This document shows, piece by piece, positions 1 through 5,460 of a DNA stretch of 6,352 nucleotides (position 1 is its first letter; every line of letters begins with the position of its first letter). Location: NCBI GenBank assembly GCA_946405675.1, contig CAMJIC010000149.1, positions 1-6,352 of the forward strand, in the 5' to 3' direction. The notes below the pieces were generated by a model. The model had not been told where the DNA came from. It made no database searches and saw only the letters and a list, made by a program, of their open reading frames with translations. The position numbers and the translations under genes were made by a program. The stretch is from an uncultured Clostridia bacterium (GTDB taxonomy: Bacteria > Bacillota > Clostridia > Lachnospirales > Lachnospiraceae).

Positions 1-381
1 CTGGAAAAGCAGTTTCCGGGGAAAGGGGAAGAATATGCGCGGATTCTGAAAGAAATAACCCTCGCTTTGTATGAAAAATGTGCATCCTACGCTCTTTCCC
101 GGGGTATTATCATTGCGGATACGAAGTTTGAATTCGGACTGGATGAGGACGGGAATGTCACCCTCGGGGATGAAATGCTCACCCCGGACTCCTCACGTTT
201 CTGGCCGCTGGAGGGATACCGCGAAGGTACCTCCCAGCCCTCCTTTGACAAGCAGTATGTGCGCGACTGGCTGAAAGCGCATCCTGAGAGTGACTACCTT
301 CTTCCGGAGGATGTCATCGCAAAGACGATCGCCCGCTACCAGGAGGCTTATGAGAGGCTGACGGCAGGATCCGCCGTCTGA
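1..381 (+). CDS. purC: Phosphoribosylaminoimidazole-succinocarboxamide synthase (SAICAR synthetase), C-terminal part
   Basis: Partial gene: the reading frame is open from base 1 and ends at TGA 379-381, giving 126 residues. PurC joins aspartate to CAIR using ATP, making SAICAR in cytoplasmic de novo purine synthesis. The visible part contains the family signature GIIIADTKFEFG (visible residues 35-46), followed by LGDEMLTPDSSRFWP, EGTSQPSFDKQYVRDWL and a C-terminal helix. This style matches the longer PurC/yeast Ade1-like form (about 290-300 residues), not the approximately 240-residue E. coli form, so roughly 165 N-terminal residues should lie upstream of the window. It is convergent with the - strand block and does not share its operon. 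Identity is very secure; only the start is unseen. Confidence 0.96.
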   Translation: MEKQFPGKGEEYARILKEITLALYEKCASYALSRGIIIADTKFEFGLDEDGNVTLGDEMLTPDSSRFWPLEGYREGTSQPSFDKQYVRDWLKAHPESDYLLPEDVIAKTIARYQEAYERLTAGSAV

Positions 382-407
382 GGATTTATTGAAAAGCAGG
401 GTAACGA

Positions 408-431
408 TTCACGGTCGTGAGGGGCCGTGAA
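408..431 (+). other. Hairpin downstream of purC
   Basis: Perfect 7-bp inverted repeat, TTCACGG (408-414) and CCGTGAA (425-431), with a 10-base loop; two further pairs (one G-U) could close it to a 6-base loop. It lies 26 bases after the purC stop and has no following T-run, so it is not a textbook terminator on its own. It may add to termination or protect the purC transcript 3' end. Confidence 0.4.
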
Positions 432-453
432 CCGGCAGAATCATATTTCAGAG

Positions 454-483
454 TAGCTGTTCAGGACCTGTCCTGAACAGCTA
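454..483. terminator. Bidirectional terminator-like hairpin between purC and the phosphoesterase gene
   Basis: Perfect 13-bp stem TAGCTGTTCAGGA (454-466) and TCCTGAACAGCTA (471-483) around a CCTG tetraloop. On the + strand it is followed by only a short T-rich stretch (TATTTCA), and on the - strand by CTCTGAAATATGATT, so the U-tract is weak in both directions. Its place in a convergent gap supports shared termination. The - strand phosphoesterase stop codon (TAG, 481-483) forms the base of the stem. Confidence 0.6.
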
Positions 484-1077
484 TATTTCATATTCCAGCA
501 GGAAACGTTCGTAGGCATTGATCACGGTGGTCTGCCTGTGGACGATTGTCCTGGGGATGTTGTATGAATAGTTCATATGCACATGACCGTGGACCATATA
601 CCGCGGCCTGTATTTTTCGAGCAAGGTGTCAAATACCTGAAACCCCCTGTGCGGCAGGTCTTCCTGGTCATTGATCCCGCGGATCGGCGCATGGGTCAGG
701 AGAATGTCAAACCCATGGCTGCGCAGGAGCGGGAAAAAAGCCTTCCTTGCCCTGGACGCCATCTCCTTTTCATTGTACTGATGGGGGCCGCCATTATAGT
801 CCATGGATCCCCCCAGGCCGAAGATACGGATGCCTTCAAAATTATAGACCTTACCGTCTATGTCGATGCATCCGTCCGGGTTTTTCGCTGCATAGACGCC
901 ATCGTGGTTCCCATGCACATATAAAAGGGGACAGTTCGAAAACGTCACAAGAAAGGACAGATACTGAGGGGGAAGATCCCCCGCGGAAAGGATCAGATCG
1001 ATCCCCTTCAGTCTCTCTCCATCATAATAATCCCAGAGTGCCTTGCACGGCTCATCCGCCACCAGAAGGATCTTCAT
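481..1077 (-). CDS. Calcineurin-like metallophosphoesterase family protein
   Basis: About 198 residues, cytoplasmic, no signal peptide or membrane segment. Motifs of the two-metal calcineurin-like phosphoesterase fold occur in order: VADEP near residue 8, SAGDL near 32, YVHGNHDG near 54, LTHAP near 127 and MVHGHVH near 161. The substrate cannot be read from sequence; relatives act on phosphodiesters or phosphomonoesters. Motif I is normally D-x-H; here the Asp is present but the His position is Pro, so the metal site may be altered. I prefer ATG 1077 (MKILLVAD, typical family start, GGTGG-like sequence 8 bases upstream). An in-frame GTG at 1089 would add MAGD. The gene begins 15 bases after the BMP-domain gene stop, so it is probably co-transcribed with it. 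Fold assignment is strong; biological role is unknown. Confidence 0.88.
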   Translation of the reverse strand: MKILLVADEPCKALWDYYDGERLKGIDLILSAGDLPPQYLSFLVTFSNCPLLYVHGNHDGVYAAKNPDGCIDIDGKVYNFEGIRIFGLGGSMDYNGGPHQYNEKEMASRARKAFFPLLRSHGFDILLTHAPIRGINDQEDLPHRGFQVFDTLLEKYRPRYMVHGHVHMNYSYNIPRTIVHRQTTVINAYERFLLEYEI

Positions 1078-1092
1078 ATCTCCAGCCACCCG

Positions 1093-3030
1093 TCATTCTA
1101 CCGTCGTCATAGCAGGCGTGATGCGTCCCTGCTGCTCCACCTTTTCCCTCGCGTCCGCCGTCAGCTCCCAGGTCTTGGGAATGGATCCGATGACGCTGTC
1201 CGCAAGATAATCCATCGTAATGATCTCCTCCGGAGTCAACGAACCATCCTTTCTTCCCACGACCGAACCATCCTGCGTGTGGAACTGTCCCCAGAAGGGA
1301 TTGAAATAATCCACATACATCTGGCCCTTCACGATATTGGTCAGGGTTTCGATGCCCCGCGGCAGTTCATCGGACATGATGAGATCGATAATCCCGCTCG
1401 ATATGCCCCACCAGTAATTGATGGCGGGTTTTTCCTTGACCTCCCGGTCGCTGTCCCAGTTTCCCTGAAGGAAATCCCGGATGATCCTCTCATAGAACCT
1501 TCCCCAGTTCCAGATGGGCGTTGCAAGCCTCTGCATCAGGCCGTTTCCAGTCATATACAGGCCATAGCTGCGGTCCTTCGAAGCCGGCGTGATCATGTCT
1601 GAATCCGACACGACGCGTATATTCTCCCGCCTGATCAGATCCTGGAAGGATTCTGTATCGGTCTGGCTGTACCAATGCAGATAGACCTTGGACCTTGGAT
1701 TTGTCATCTGCGCGCCAAGGGCGAAGGCATTGATGTCGGCAATGCTGCCGTAATTCGGGAGCGGTGCCTGATAGCCGATCTTATCATTCGGCGTCATCGC
1801 GCCTGCAATCATCCCGCACAGGAACTTTGCTTCAAACAGCCGTCCAAAATAGGTGCGCAGTGTCCGGTATGGCTGGCCGACAGAGCAGTTGAGGATCTTT
1901 ACCTCCGGGTGTTCAATGGATGCCTTCAGGCTGGCCGCCAGGAAACGGGTGCTTGTGGTAAAGATCACATGATAGCCGGAAGCGATCACGGATTCGATCA
2001 GCTCCAGGATATCCGAGCTGGATTCCTTCAGGAAATAGGCATCCGTATGGATCTTGTCGCCGAACACCTGGTCAAGCTGCATCCGTCCGAGCTCATGCAT
2101 ATAAGCCCAGCTCGAGACCTCCGCCGGACGGTCGTGGATAAACGCGACCTTCAGCTGGCCGACCTTATGGAGCCCGAAGAAACGGGTGAAGATGCTGCCG
2201 CCACTTTCCTGAGATGGCTTGAAGACCATGGCTTCATTGGTTTTCACCTGGCCTGTCGCAGGAAGGTCCTGCCAGATCTTCTCCACATCCTCCTTCATCT
2301 GCCCGGTGCTCTTCTCGAGCACCTCTTCATAGGGATACAGGGAAAGGTAGAACAAAAGGGCATCCCCTGCAGTAATCCCCAGCTCCTCTCCGCCCTTTGC
2401 CGTAAAGATCTCAGCGAACCGGTTATACAGGGAACGGAAATTCATCTTGTCATCATCCGTCCATTTCTCACCGGCTTTTTTTCCAAGGGCTTCCGTCAGG
2501 CGCTGAAAGCTTCCTTTCCTGGAGAAGAACAGGTAATTGACCTGGGAGTCCTTGTAAAAATCCATGAATTCATAATAGATCCGGTTCTCGACGGAATCCT
2601 GGGGATACGGAACCATGCGGGTGACCATGCCCTCGATGGAATCCGCGTGAAAGTACTTCAGGACGCTTACGCGCTTATTCCCTTCGAGTACATAAAACCG
2701 GTTCATATACTCATAGGCGACGATGGGATCCCCAACCCCCTGGTCCAGATGGTAGGATACAACGTTGGACCATTTCCTGGCAAATTCGCTGTTCTCCGGC
2801 ATCAGCGGCATGAAGTTGGATGCAAATGCAGCCTGCCTTCCTGCTGTCTTGGTGCCGACGATCTGATCCAGCGGGATGCTGACAAGCCCAAGGGGTTCTT
2901 CCGTCCTGACATTATGGCTGTCAAGGATCTCATCCAAAGCGGGAAGATATGGGTACTCACCCTGGGAAACAGCTTTCCGATACGCGGCTTTTGCGCTTTT
3001 CTGTGCCTTGATATAATCTTCAGATGCCAT
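1093..3030 (-). CDS. BMP/PnrA-like ligand-binding domain protein without signal peptide, with ParB-like N-terminal region
   Basis: 645 residues. Residues about 292-620 resemble the BMP/Med/PnrA family of nucleoside-type periplasmic binding proteins: KVAFIHDRPAEVSSW (294-308), GYHVIFTTSTRF (352-363), FLCGMIAGAMTPNDKIGY (403-420), NAFALGAQMTNPRSKVYLHW (434-453), and a late FNPFWG (576-581). Unlike true transporter lipoproteins, the N-terminus (MASEDYIKAQKSAKAAYRK) is charged, with no hydrophobic core and no lipobox, so the protein is probably cytoplasmic. Residues about 47-145 look like a ParB/sulfiredoxin-type fold: an I-P-L-D-Q-I strand, then GDPIVAYEYMNRFYVLEGNK with GNKR (117-120) at the place of the ParB GERR motif. 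Start ATG 3030 has GGAGG 9 bases upstream and overlaps the icd end by 11 bases, implying translational coupling. No ABC ATPase or permease genes are adjacent in this window. A ligand-sensing regulatory role is inference; automated annotation would call it a BMP substrate-binding protein. Confidence 0.85.
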   Translation of the reverse strand: MASEDYIKAQKSAKAAYRKAVSQGEYPYLPALDEILDSHNVRTEEPLGLVSIPLDQIVGTKTAGRQAAFASNFMPLMPENSEFARKWSNVVSYHLDQGVGDPIVAYEYMNRFYVLEGNKRVSVLKYFHADSIEGMVTRMVPYPQDSVENRIYYEFMDFYKDSQVNYLFFSRKGSFQRLTEALGKKAGEKWTDDDKMNFRSLYNRFAEIFTAKGGEELGITAGDALLFYLSLYPYEEVLEKSTGQMKEDVEKIWQDLPATGQVKTNEAMVFKPSQESGGSIFTRFFGLHKVGQLKVAFIHDRPAEVSSWAYMHELGRMQLDQVFGDKIHTDAYFLKESSSDILELIESVIASGYHVIFTTSTRFLAASLKASIEHPEVKILNCSVGQPYRTLRTYFGRLFEAKFLCGMIAGAMTPNDKIGYQAPLPNYGSIADINAFALGAQMTNPRSKVYLHWYSQTDTESFQDLIRRENIRVVSDSDMITPASKDRSYGLYMTGNGLMQRLATPIWNWGRFYERIIRDFLQGNWDSDREVKEKPAINYWWGISSGIIDLIMSDELPRGIETLTNIVKGQMYVDYFNPFWGQFHTQDGSVVGRKDGSLTPEEIITMDYLADSVIGSIPKTWELTADAREKVEQQGRITPAMTTVE

Positions 3031-4237
3031 TCAGTTCTTCCTCCAACCGTTTCCTGACCGCTAAAATAAACCCTTCGCTGCTGAGCTTCTCCACATTCGG
3101 AAGTGTCGTCATCAAGGCAAGGTCACCGGTCATCTTCCCGTCTTCGATTGTCCCAAGCACGGCCTTTTCCAGTACATTGGCAAACCGTTCCAGATCCGGA
3201 AGCTGGTCCAGCTGCGCTCTCTTTCTCAGCGCGCCGCTCCACGCAAAGATCGTCGCGACAGAATTCGTGGAGGTTTCCTCTCCCTTCAGGTACCGGTAAT
3301 AATGCCTCTGCACCGTCCCATGGGCTGCTTCAAATTCATATTTCCCCTCCGGATTCACAAGGACGCTGGTCATCATGGCCAGAGAGCCGAACGCGGAGGA
3401 CAGCATGTCGCTCATGACGTCGCCGTCATAGTTTTTACAGGCCCAGATAAAGCCGCCTTCACTCTTCATGACCCTGGCGACAGCGTCATCGATCAGCGTA
3501 TAGAAATAACGAATCTGACGGGCCTGGAACTTTTCCTTATAGGAAGCTTCAAAGATGCGGTCAAAGATCTCCCTGAACCTCGCGTCATACTTCTTCGAAA
3601 TGGTATCCTTGGTGGCAAACCACAGATCCTCTCCTGCATCCAGGGCATACTCAAAGCAGCTTCGCGCAAAGCTTTCAATGGACCGGTCCAGGTTATGCCA
3701 CCCCTGGAGGATCCCGGGGCCGTCAAATTCATGGATCGTTTCCCGGATCACAGTGCCATCTTTGCCGGTAAAGACCAGCTCCGCTTTTCCAGGTCCCGGA
3801 ACCAGGATCTCGCTGTTCTTATAGACATCCCCGTAAGCATGCCTTGCGATCGTGATCGGCTTTTTCCAGGTGCGGACATTAGGCTCAATTCCCCGCACGA
3901 TGATCGGGCAGCGGAAAACCGTCCCATCCATGATCGCACGGATCGTCCCGTTCGGACTCTTCCACATCTGCTTCAATCCATATTCACGGACACGGTCCGC
4001 ATTGGGGGTGATGGTAGCACACTTCACCGCAACTCCCAGCCTGAGCGCCGCGTTCGCAGCATCAATCGTGATCTGGTCATCGGTCTCATCTCTCTTTTCA
4101 AGGCCGAGGTCGTAGTATTCTGTCTTCAGATCCACAAACGGAAAAAGAAGATCCTCTTTAATCATCTTCCAGAGGATCCTCGTCATTTCATCGCCGTCCA
4201 TCTCCACCAACGGTGTCGTCATCTGTATCTTATTCAA
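3020..4237 (-). CDS. icd: NADP-dependent isocitrate dehydrogenase, eukaryotic-type (homodimeric IDH1-like)
   Basis: Oxidatively decarboxylates isocitrate to 2-oxoglutarate with NADP, feeding glutamate synthesis; cytoplasmic. Sequence is strongly like human IDH1: VEMDGDEMTRI at the N-terminus, KQMWKSPNGTIR (substrate loop), IARHAYGDVY with catalytic Tyr, ATKDTISKKYD with catalytic Lys, ACKNYDGDVMSD (metal-binding Asp), and AAHGTVQRHY, whose Arg-His pair matches the NADP 2'-phosphate contacts. I place the start at TTG 4237: AAAGGA ends 7 bases upstream and the resulting 405-residue protein aligns without gaps so that Ser94, Arg100, Arg109, Arg132 and Tyr139 take the human IDH1 numbers. An in-frame GTG at 4261 would add 8 residues but lies in a hairpin without a good Shine-Dalgarno. 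No citrate synthase or aconitase gene is adjacent. The 3' end overlaps the BMP-domain gene. All expected catalytic residues are present. Confidence 0.96.
   Translation of the reverse strand: MNKIQMTTPLVEMDGDEMTRILWKMIKEDLLFPFVDLKTEYYDLGLEKRDETDDQITIDAANAALRLGVAVKCATITPNADRVREYGLKQMWKSPNGTIRAIMDGTVFRCPIIVRGIEPNVRTWKKPITIARHAYGDVYKNSEILVPGPGKAELVFTGKDGTVIRETIHEFDGPGILQGWHNLDRSIESFARSCFEYALDAGEDLWFATKDTISKKYDARFREIFDRIFEASYKEKFQARQIRYFYTLIDDAVARVMKSEGGFIWACKNYDGDVMSDMLSSAFGSLAMMTSVLVNPEGKYEFEAAHGTVQRHYYRYLKGEETSTNSVATIFAWSGALRKRAQLDQLPDLERFANVLEKAVLGTIEDGKMTGDLALMTTLPNVEKLSSEGFILAVRKRLEEELNGI
3040..3044 (-). promoter_or_regulatory. Ribosome binding site of the BMP-domain gene inside icd
   Basis: The - strand reads GGAGGAAGAACTGA then ATG (3030). 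GGAGG lies 9 bases before the start and within the last icd codons. A ribosome finishing icd at TGA 3020-3022 would pass directly over this site, fitting coupled translation. Confidence 0.75.
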
Positions 4238-4244
4238 ATTGTGT

Positions 4245-4250
4245 TCCTTT
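4245..4250 (-). promoter_or_regulatory. Ribosome binding site deciding the TTG start of icd
   Basis: The - strand reads AAAGGAACACAAT then TTG (4237), a Shine-Dalgarno with 7-base spacing. The competing GTG at 4261 is preceded by GCATTGTGGC, which has no comparable site, and sits in the arm of a stem. This favours TTG. Confidence 0.7.
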
Positions 4251-4260
4251 CTATCTGCCA

Positions 4261-4290
4261 CGCCACAATGCTGCAGACAGCACTGTGGCG
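4261..4290 (-). other. Strong hairpin in the icd 5' leader
   Basis: Inverted repeat between pgsA and icd. Outer arms CGCCACA (4261-4267) and TGTGGCG (4284-4290) and inner arms TGCTG and CAGCA enclose a four-base loop. The single interruption is A-C on the + strand but becomes a G-U pair in - strand RNA, so the transcript of pgsA/icd can form 13 continuous pairs. No U-run follows on the - strand, arguing against simple termination; an RNA stability or leader-control element for icd is more plausible. Confidence 0.55.
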
Positions 4291-4305
4291 CGGATCAATC
4301 TCTGT

Positions 4306-4311
4306 ATTATA
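4306..4311 (-). promoter_or_regulatory. icd: Candidate -10 box (TATAAT) for icd
   Basis: The - strand carries a perfect TATAAT overlapping the pgsA stop codon (TAA 4307-4309). Transcription would begin near 4298-4300, giving a leader of about 60 bases that contains the hairpin and the icd Shine-Dalgarno. No good -35 hexamer is visible at 16-18 bases and there is no TG extension, so it is a partial match. GGATCA (4292-4297) and TGATCC (4314-4319) flank it as an inverted repeat and could be an operator. Confidence 0.4.
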
Positions 4312-5338
4312 CCTGATCCTGAAGAACATTGCGGTTCTGCAGCAGGTAAGTGGCCAGGGAAATGATCGTCAGGGCAAGCGCGAACCACTTCAGGATCTGC
4401 GCCGTCACACCCAGGAAGCCCTGGAAATTGCCCAGCATGAGGATCACCATTAGCATCTGGAATACCGTCTTGACCTTTCCCCAGATATTGGCGGCGATCA
4501 CGACACCCTTCTCCACGGCAACCAGCCTGAAGCCGGAGATAATAAACTCACGTGCAATGATGATGATCACGATCCAGCTCTCAATCCTGCCGATATCCAC
4601 CAGGCAGATCAGGGCGGAGCAGACCAGAAGCTTGTCCGCCAGAGGATCCATGAATTTTCCGAAGGTGGAAACATAGTTGTATCTGCGCGCGATATAACCG
4701 TCCAGCGTATCCGTCAGGCTGGCAATGATGAACACGATCATGGAAAGGATATTCCCTGCAGGCTTCGGAACCCACAAAATCAGGATCACAAACAGCGGAA
4801 TCATGCAGATCCTGCCGATCGTGAGCTGATTGGGAACCTGCGGCCCCGGCACCCATTCCCTCAGGGAGAACTTCTTCTTTGCAGGCTCTTTCCGGGCTGA
4901 CTGAGGCGCACTCCCTCCGGCAGTGTCCTGAGAGGAAGGAATTCCGGTATTGCCCTGGAACGGCGCACCTGCTGTATTCGCATTGGGTGCCACCCCTCCG
5001 GTGCTCTCGTGCAATGCAGGCCCCGCCGCGCTCCCATTGAGAACCGGCCCTGCAGCGTTCCCATTGAATACCGGCCCTGCGGTGCTTCCATCAAATACCG
5101 GTCCTGCAGCATTTCCAATGGGAACTTGCCCTGCAGCATCTCCATTGAACCCAGGCCCTGCTCCATTTCCATTGGGAGCAGGCGTCCCGGCATTCCCGTT
5201 GGACTCAGGAACTCCGGTATTCCCGCTGAACACAGGTGTCCCGGCACCCCCATTGAATGCAGGAGTTCCTGTTCCTCCCTGCGGCGACCCGGGATAATTT
5301 GTTACCGAAGCCTCGTAACCATCCATGTTGTTTTCCAT
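4307..5338 (-). CDS. pgsA: CDP-diacylglycerol--glycerol-3-phosphate 3-phosphatidyltransferase with repetitive N-terminal extension
   Basis: Makes phosphatidylglycerol phosphate from CDP-diacylglycerol and glycerol-3-phosphate at the cytoplasmic membrane. 343 residues from ATG 5338, chosen for its excellent AGGAGG 6 bases upstream; the frame stays open to a GTG at 5458 but that lacks support. The catalytic core (about 166-343) begins VPNQLTIGRICMIPLF and contains the full CDP-alcohol phosphotransferase motif D210-x2-D-G-x2-A-R-x8-G-x3-D-x3-D235 (within SLTDTLDGYIARRY and FGKFMDPLADK). About six hydrophobic helices follow the usual pattern. PgsA is normally about 180-200 residues; here residues 1-150 are added, mostly a Gly/Pro/Asn/Ala nonapeptide repeat (about 24-141), then a basic stretch KEPAKKK before the first helix. 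The extension should be disordered and face the cytoplasm. The function of the core is secure; the extension's role is unknown. Confidence 0.93.
   Translation of the reverse strand: MENNMDGYEASVTNYPGSPQGGTGTPAFNGGAGTPVFSGNTGVPESNGNAGTPAPNGNGAGPGFNGDAAGQVPIGNAAGPVFDGSTAGPVFNGNAAGPVLNGSAAGPALHESTGGVAPNANTAGAPFQGNTGIPSSQDTAGGSAPQSARKEPAKKKFSLREWVPGPQVPNQLTIGRICMIPLFVILILWVPKPAGNILSMIVFIIASLTDTLDGYIARRYNYVSTFGKFMDPLADKLLVCSALICLVDIGRIESWIVIIIIAREFIISGFRLVAVEKGVVIAANIWGKVKTVFQMLMVILMLGNFQGFLGVTAQILKWFALALTIISLATYLLQNRNVLQDQV
4916..5269 (-). repeat. 27-bp imperfect tandem repeats encoding nonapeptides in PgsA
   Basis: About 13 consecutive units of nine codons. Protein units include GTPVFSGNT, GPGFNGDAA, GPVFDGSTA, GPVFNGNAA and GPVLNGSAA. 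At DNA level the + strand marker CCGG/CAGG followed by a C-rich run recurs exactly every 27 bases at 4990, 5017, 5044, 5071, 5098, 5125, 5152, 5179, 5206, 5233 and 5260. The units at 5044-5160 are most alike, with outer units more diverged. Because 27 is a multiple of three, gain or loss of a unit would keep the pgsA frame. Confidence 0.9.
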
Positions 5339-5344
5339 ATTCTC

Positions 5345-5350
5345 CCTCCT
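5345..5350 (-). promoter_or_regulatory. Ribosome binding site deciding the pgsA start
   Basis: The - strand reads AGGAGGGAGAAT then ATG (5338), a consensus Shine-Dalgarno with 6-base spacing. It fixes the start well inside the longer open frame that reaches back to 5458. Confidence 0.85.
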
Positions 5351-5372
5351 GTTTGTGTTGCAAATAAACCAC

Positions 5373-5389
5373 AGGCCGCAAGGCGGCCT
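5373..5389 (-). other. GC-rich hairpin in the rimO-pgsA spacer
   Basis: Perfect 7-bp stem AGGCCGC/GCGGCCT with a three-base loop, about 35 bases before the pgsA start. On the - strand it is followed by GTGGTTTATTTG, a weak U-rich stretch. It could be a leaky terminator or attenuator between rimO and pgsA, or an RNA-processing site. The rest of the 122-base spacer shows no clear promoter. Confidence 0.45.
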
Positions 5390-5460
5390 TTCTCCAGCGG
5401 CACGCTGCATGGGCCATACGCCGGCGGCGCAGTCTGGACTGTTGCCTTGCAGGGACACGG

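Noticed and set aside
361..377. Inverted repeat ACGGC/GCCGT at the end of purC
   Set aside because: Only 5 bp, inside coding sequence, and no following T-run; too weak to call a terminator.
3012..3017. + strand TATAAT that could drive an antisense transcript into icd
   Set aside because: It lies within coding sequence and has no convincing -35 at proper spacing (only TTGCGC at 15 bases), so it is likely chance.
1093..3030. Calling the BMP-domain protein a nucleoside ABC importer binding protein
   Set aside because: It lacks a signal peptide and lipobox, is nearly twice the usual length, and has no permease or ATPase gene beside it here.
1675..3057. Long + strand open frame (460 codons) antisense to the BMP-domain gene
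   Set aside because: It mirrors a well-supported coding gene, has no recognisable domain or ribosome binding site, and is explained by codon bias of the real gene.
3302..4453. + strand open frame (383 codons) antisense to icd and the end of pgsA
   Set aside because: The protein has no family features, crosses gene boundaries, and lies opposite a gene with intact IDH catalytic motifs.
4916..5269. Direct repeats as a CRISPR array or collagen-like domain
   Set aside because: There are no unique spacers between units, and the protein period is nine residues without a strict Gly-x-y triplet.
5339..5458. pgsA starting at GTG 5458 with 40 extra residues
   Set aside because: Those residues overlap a hairpin and the Shine-Dalgarno itself; the AGGAGG at 5345-5350 points to ATG 5338.
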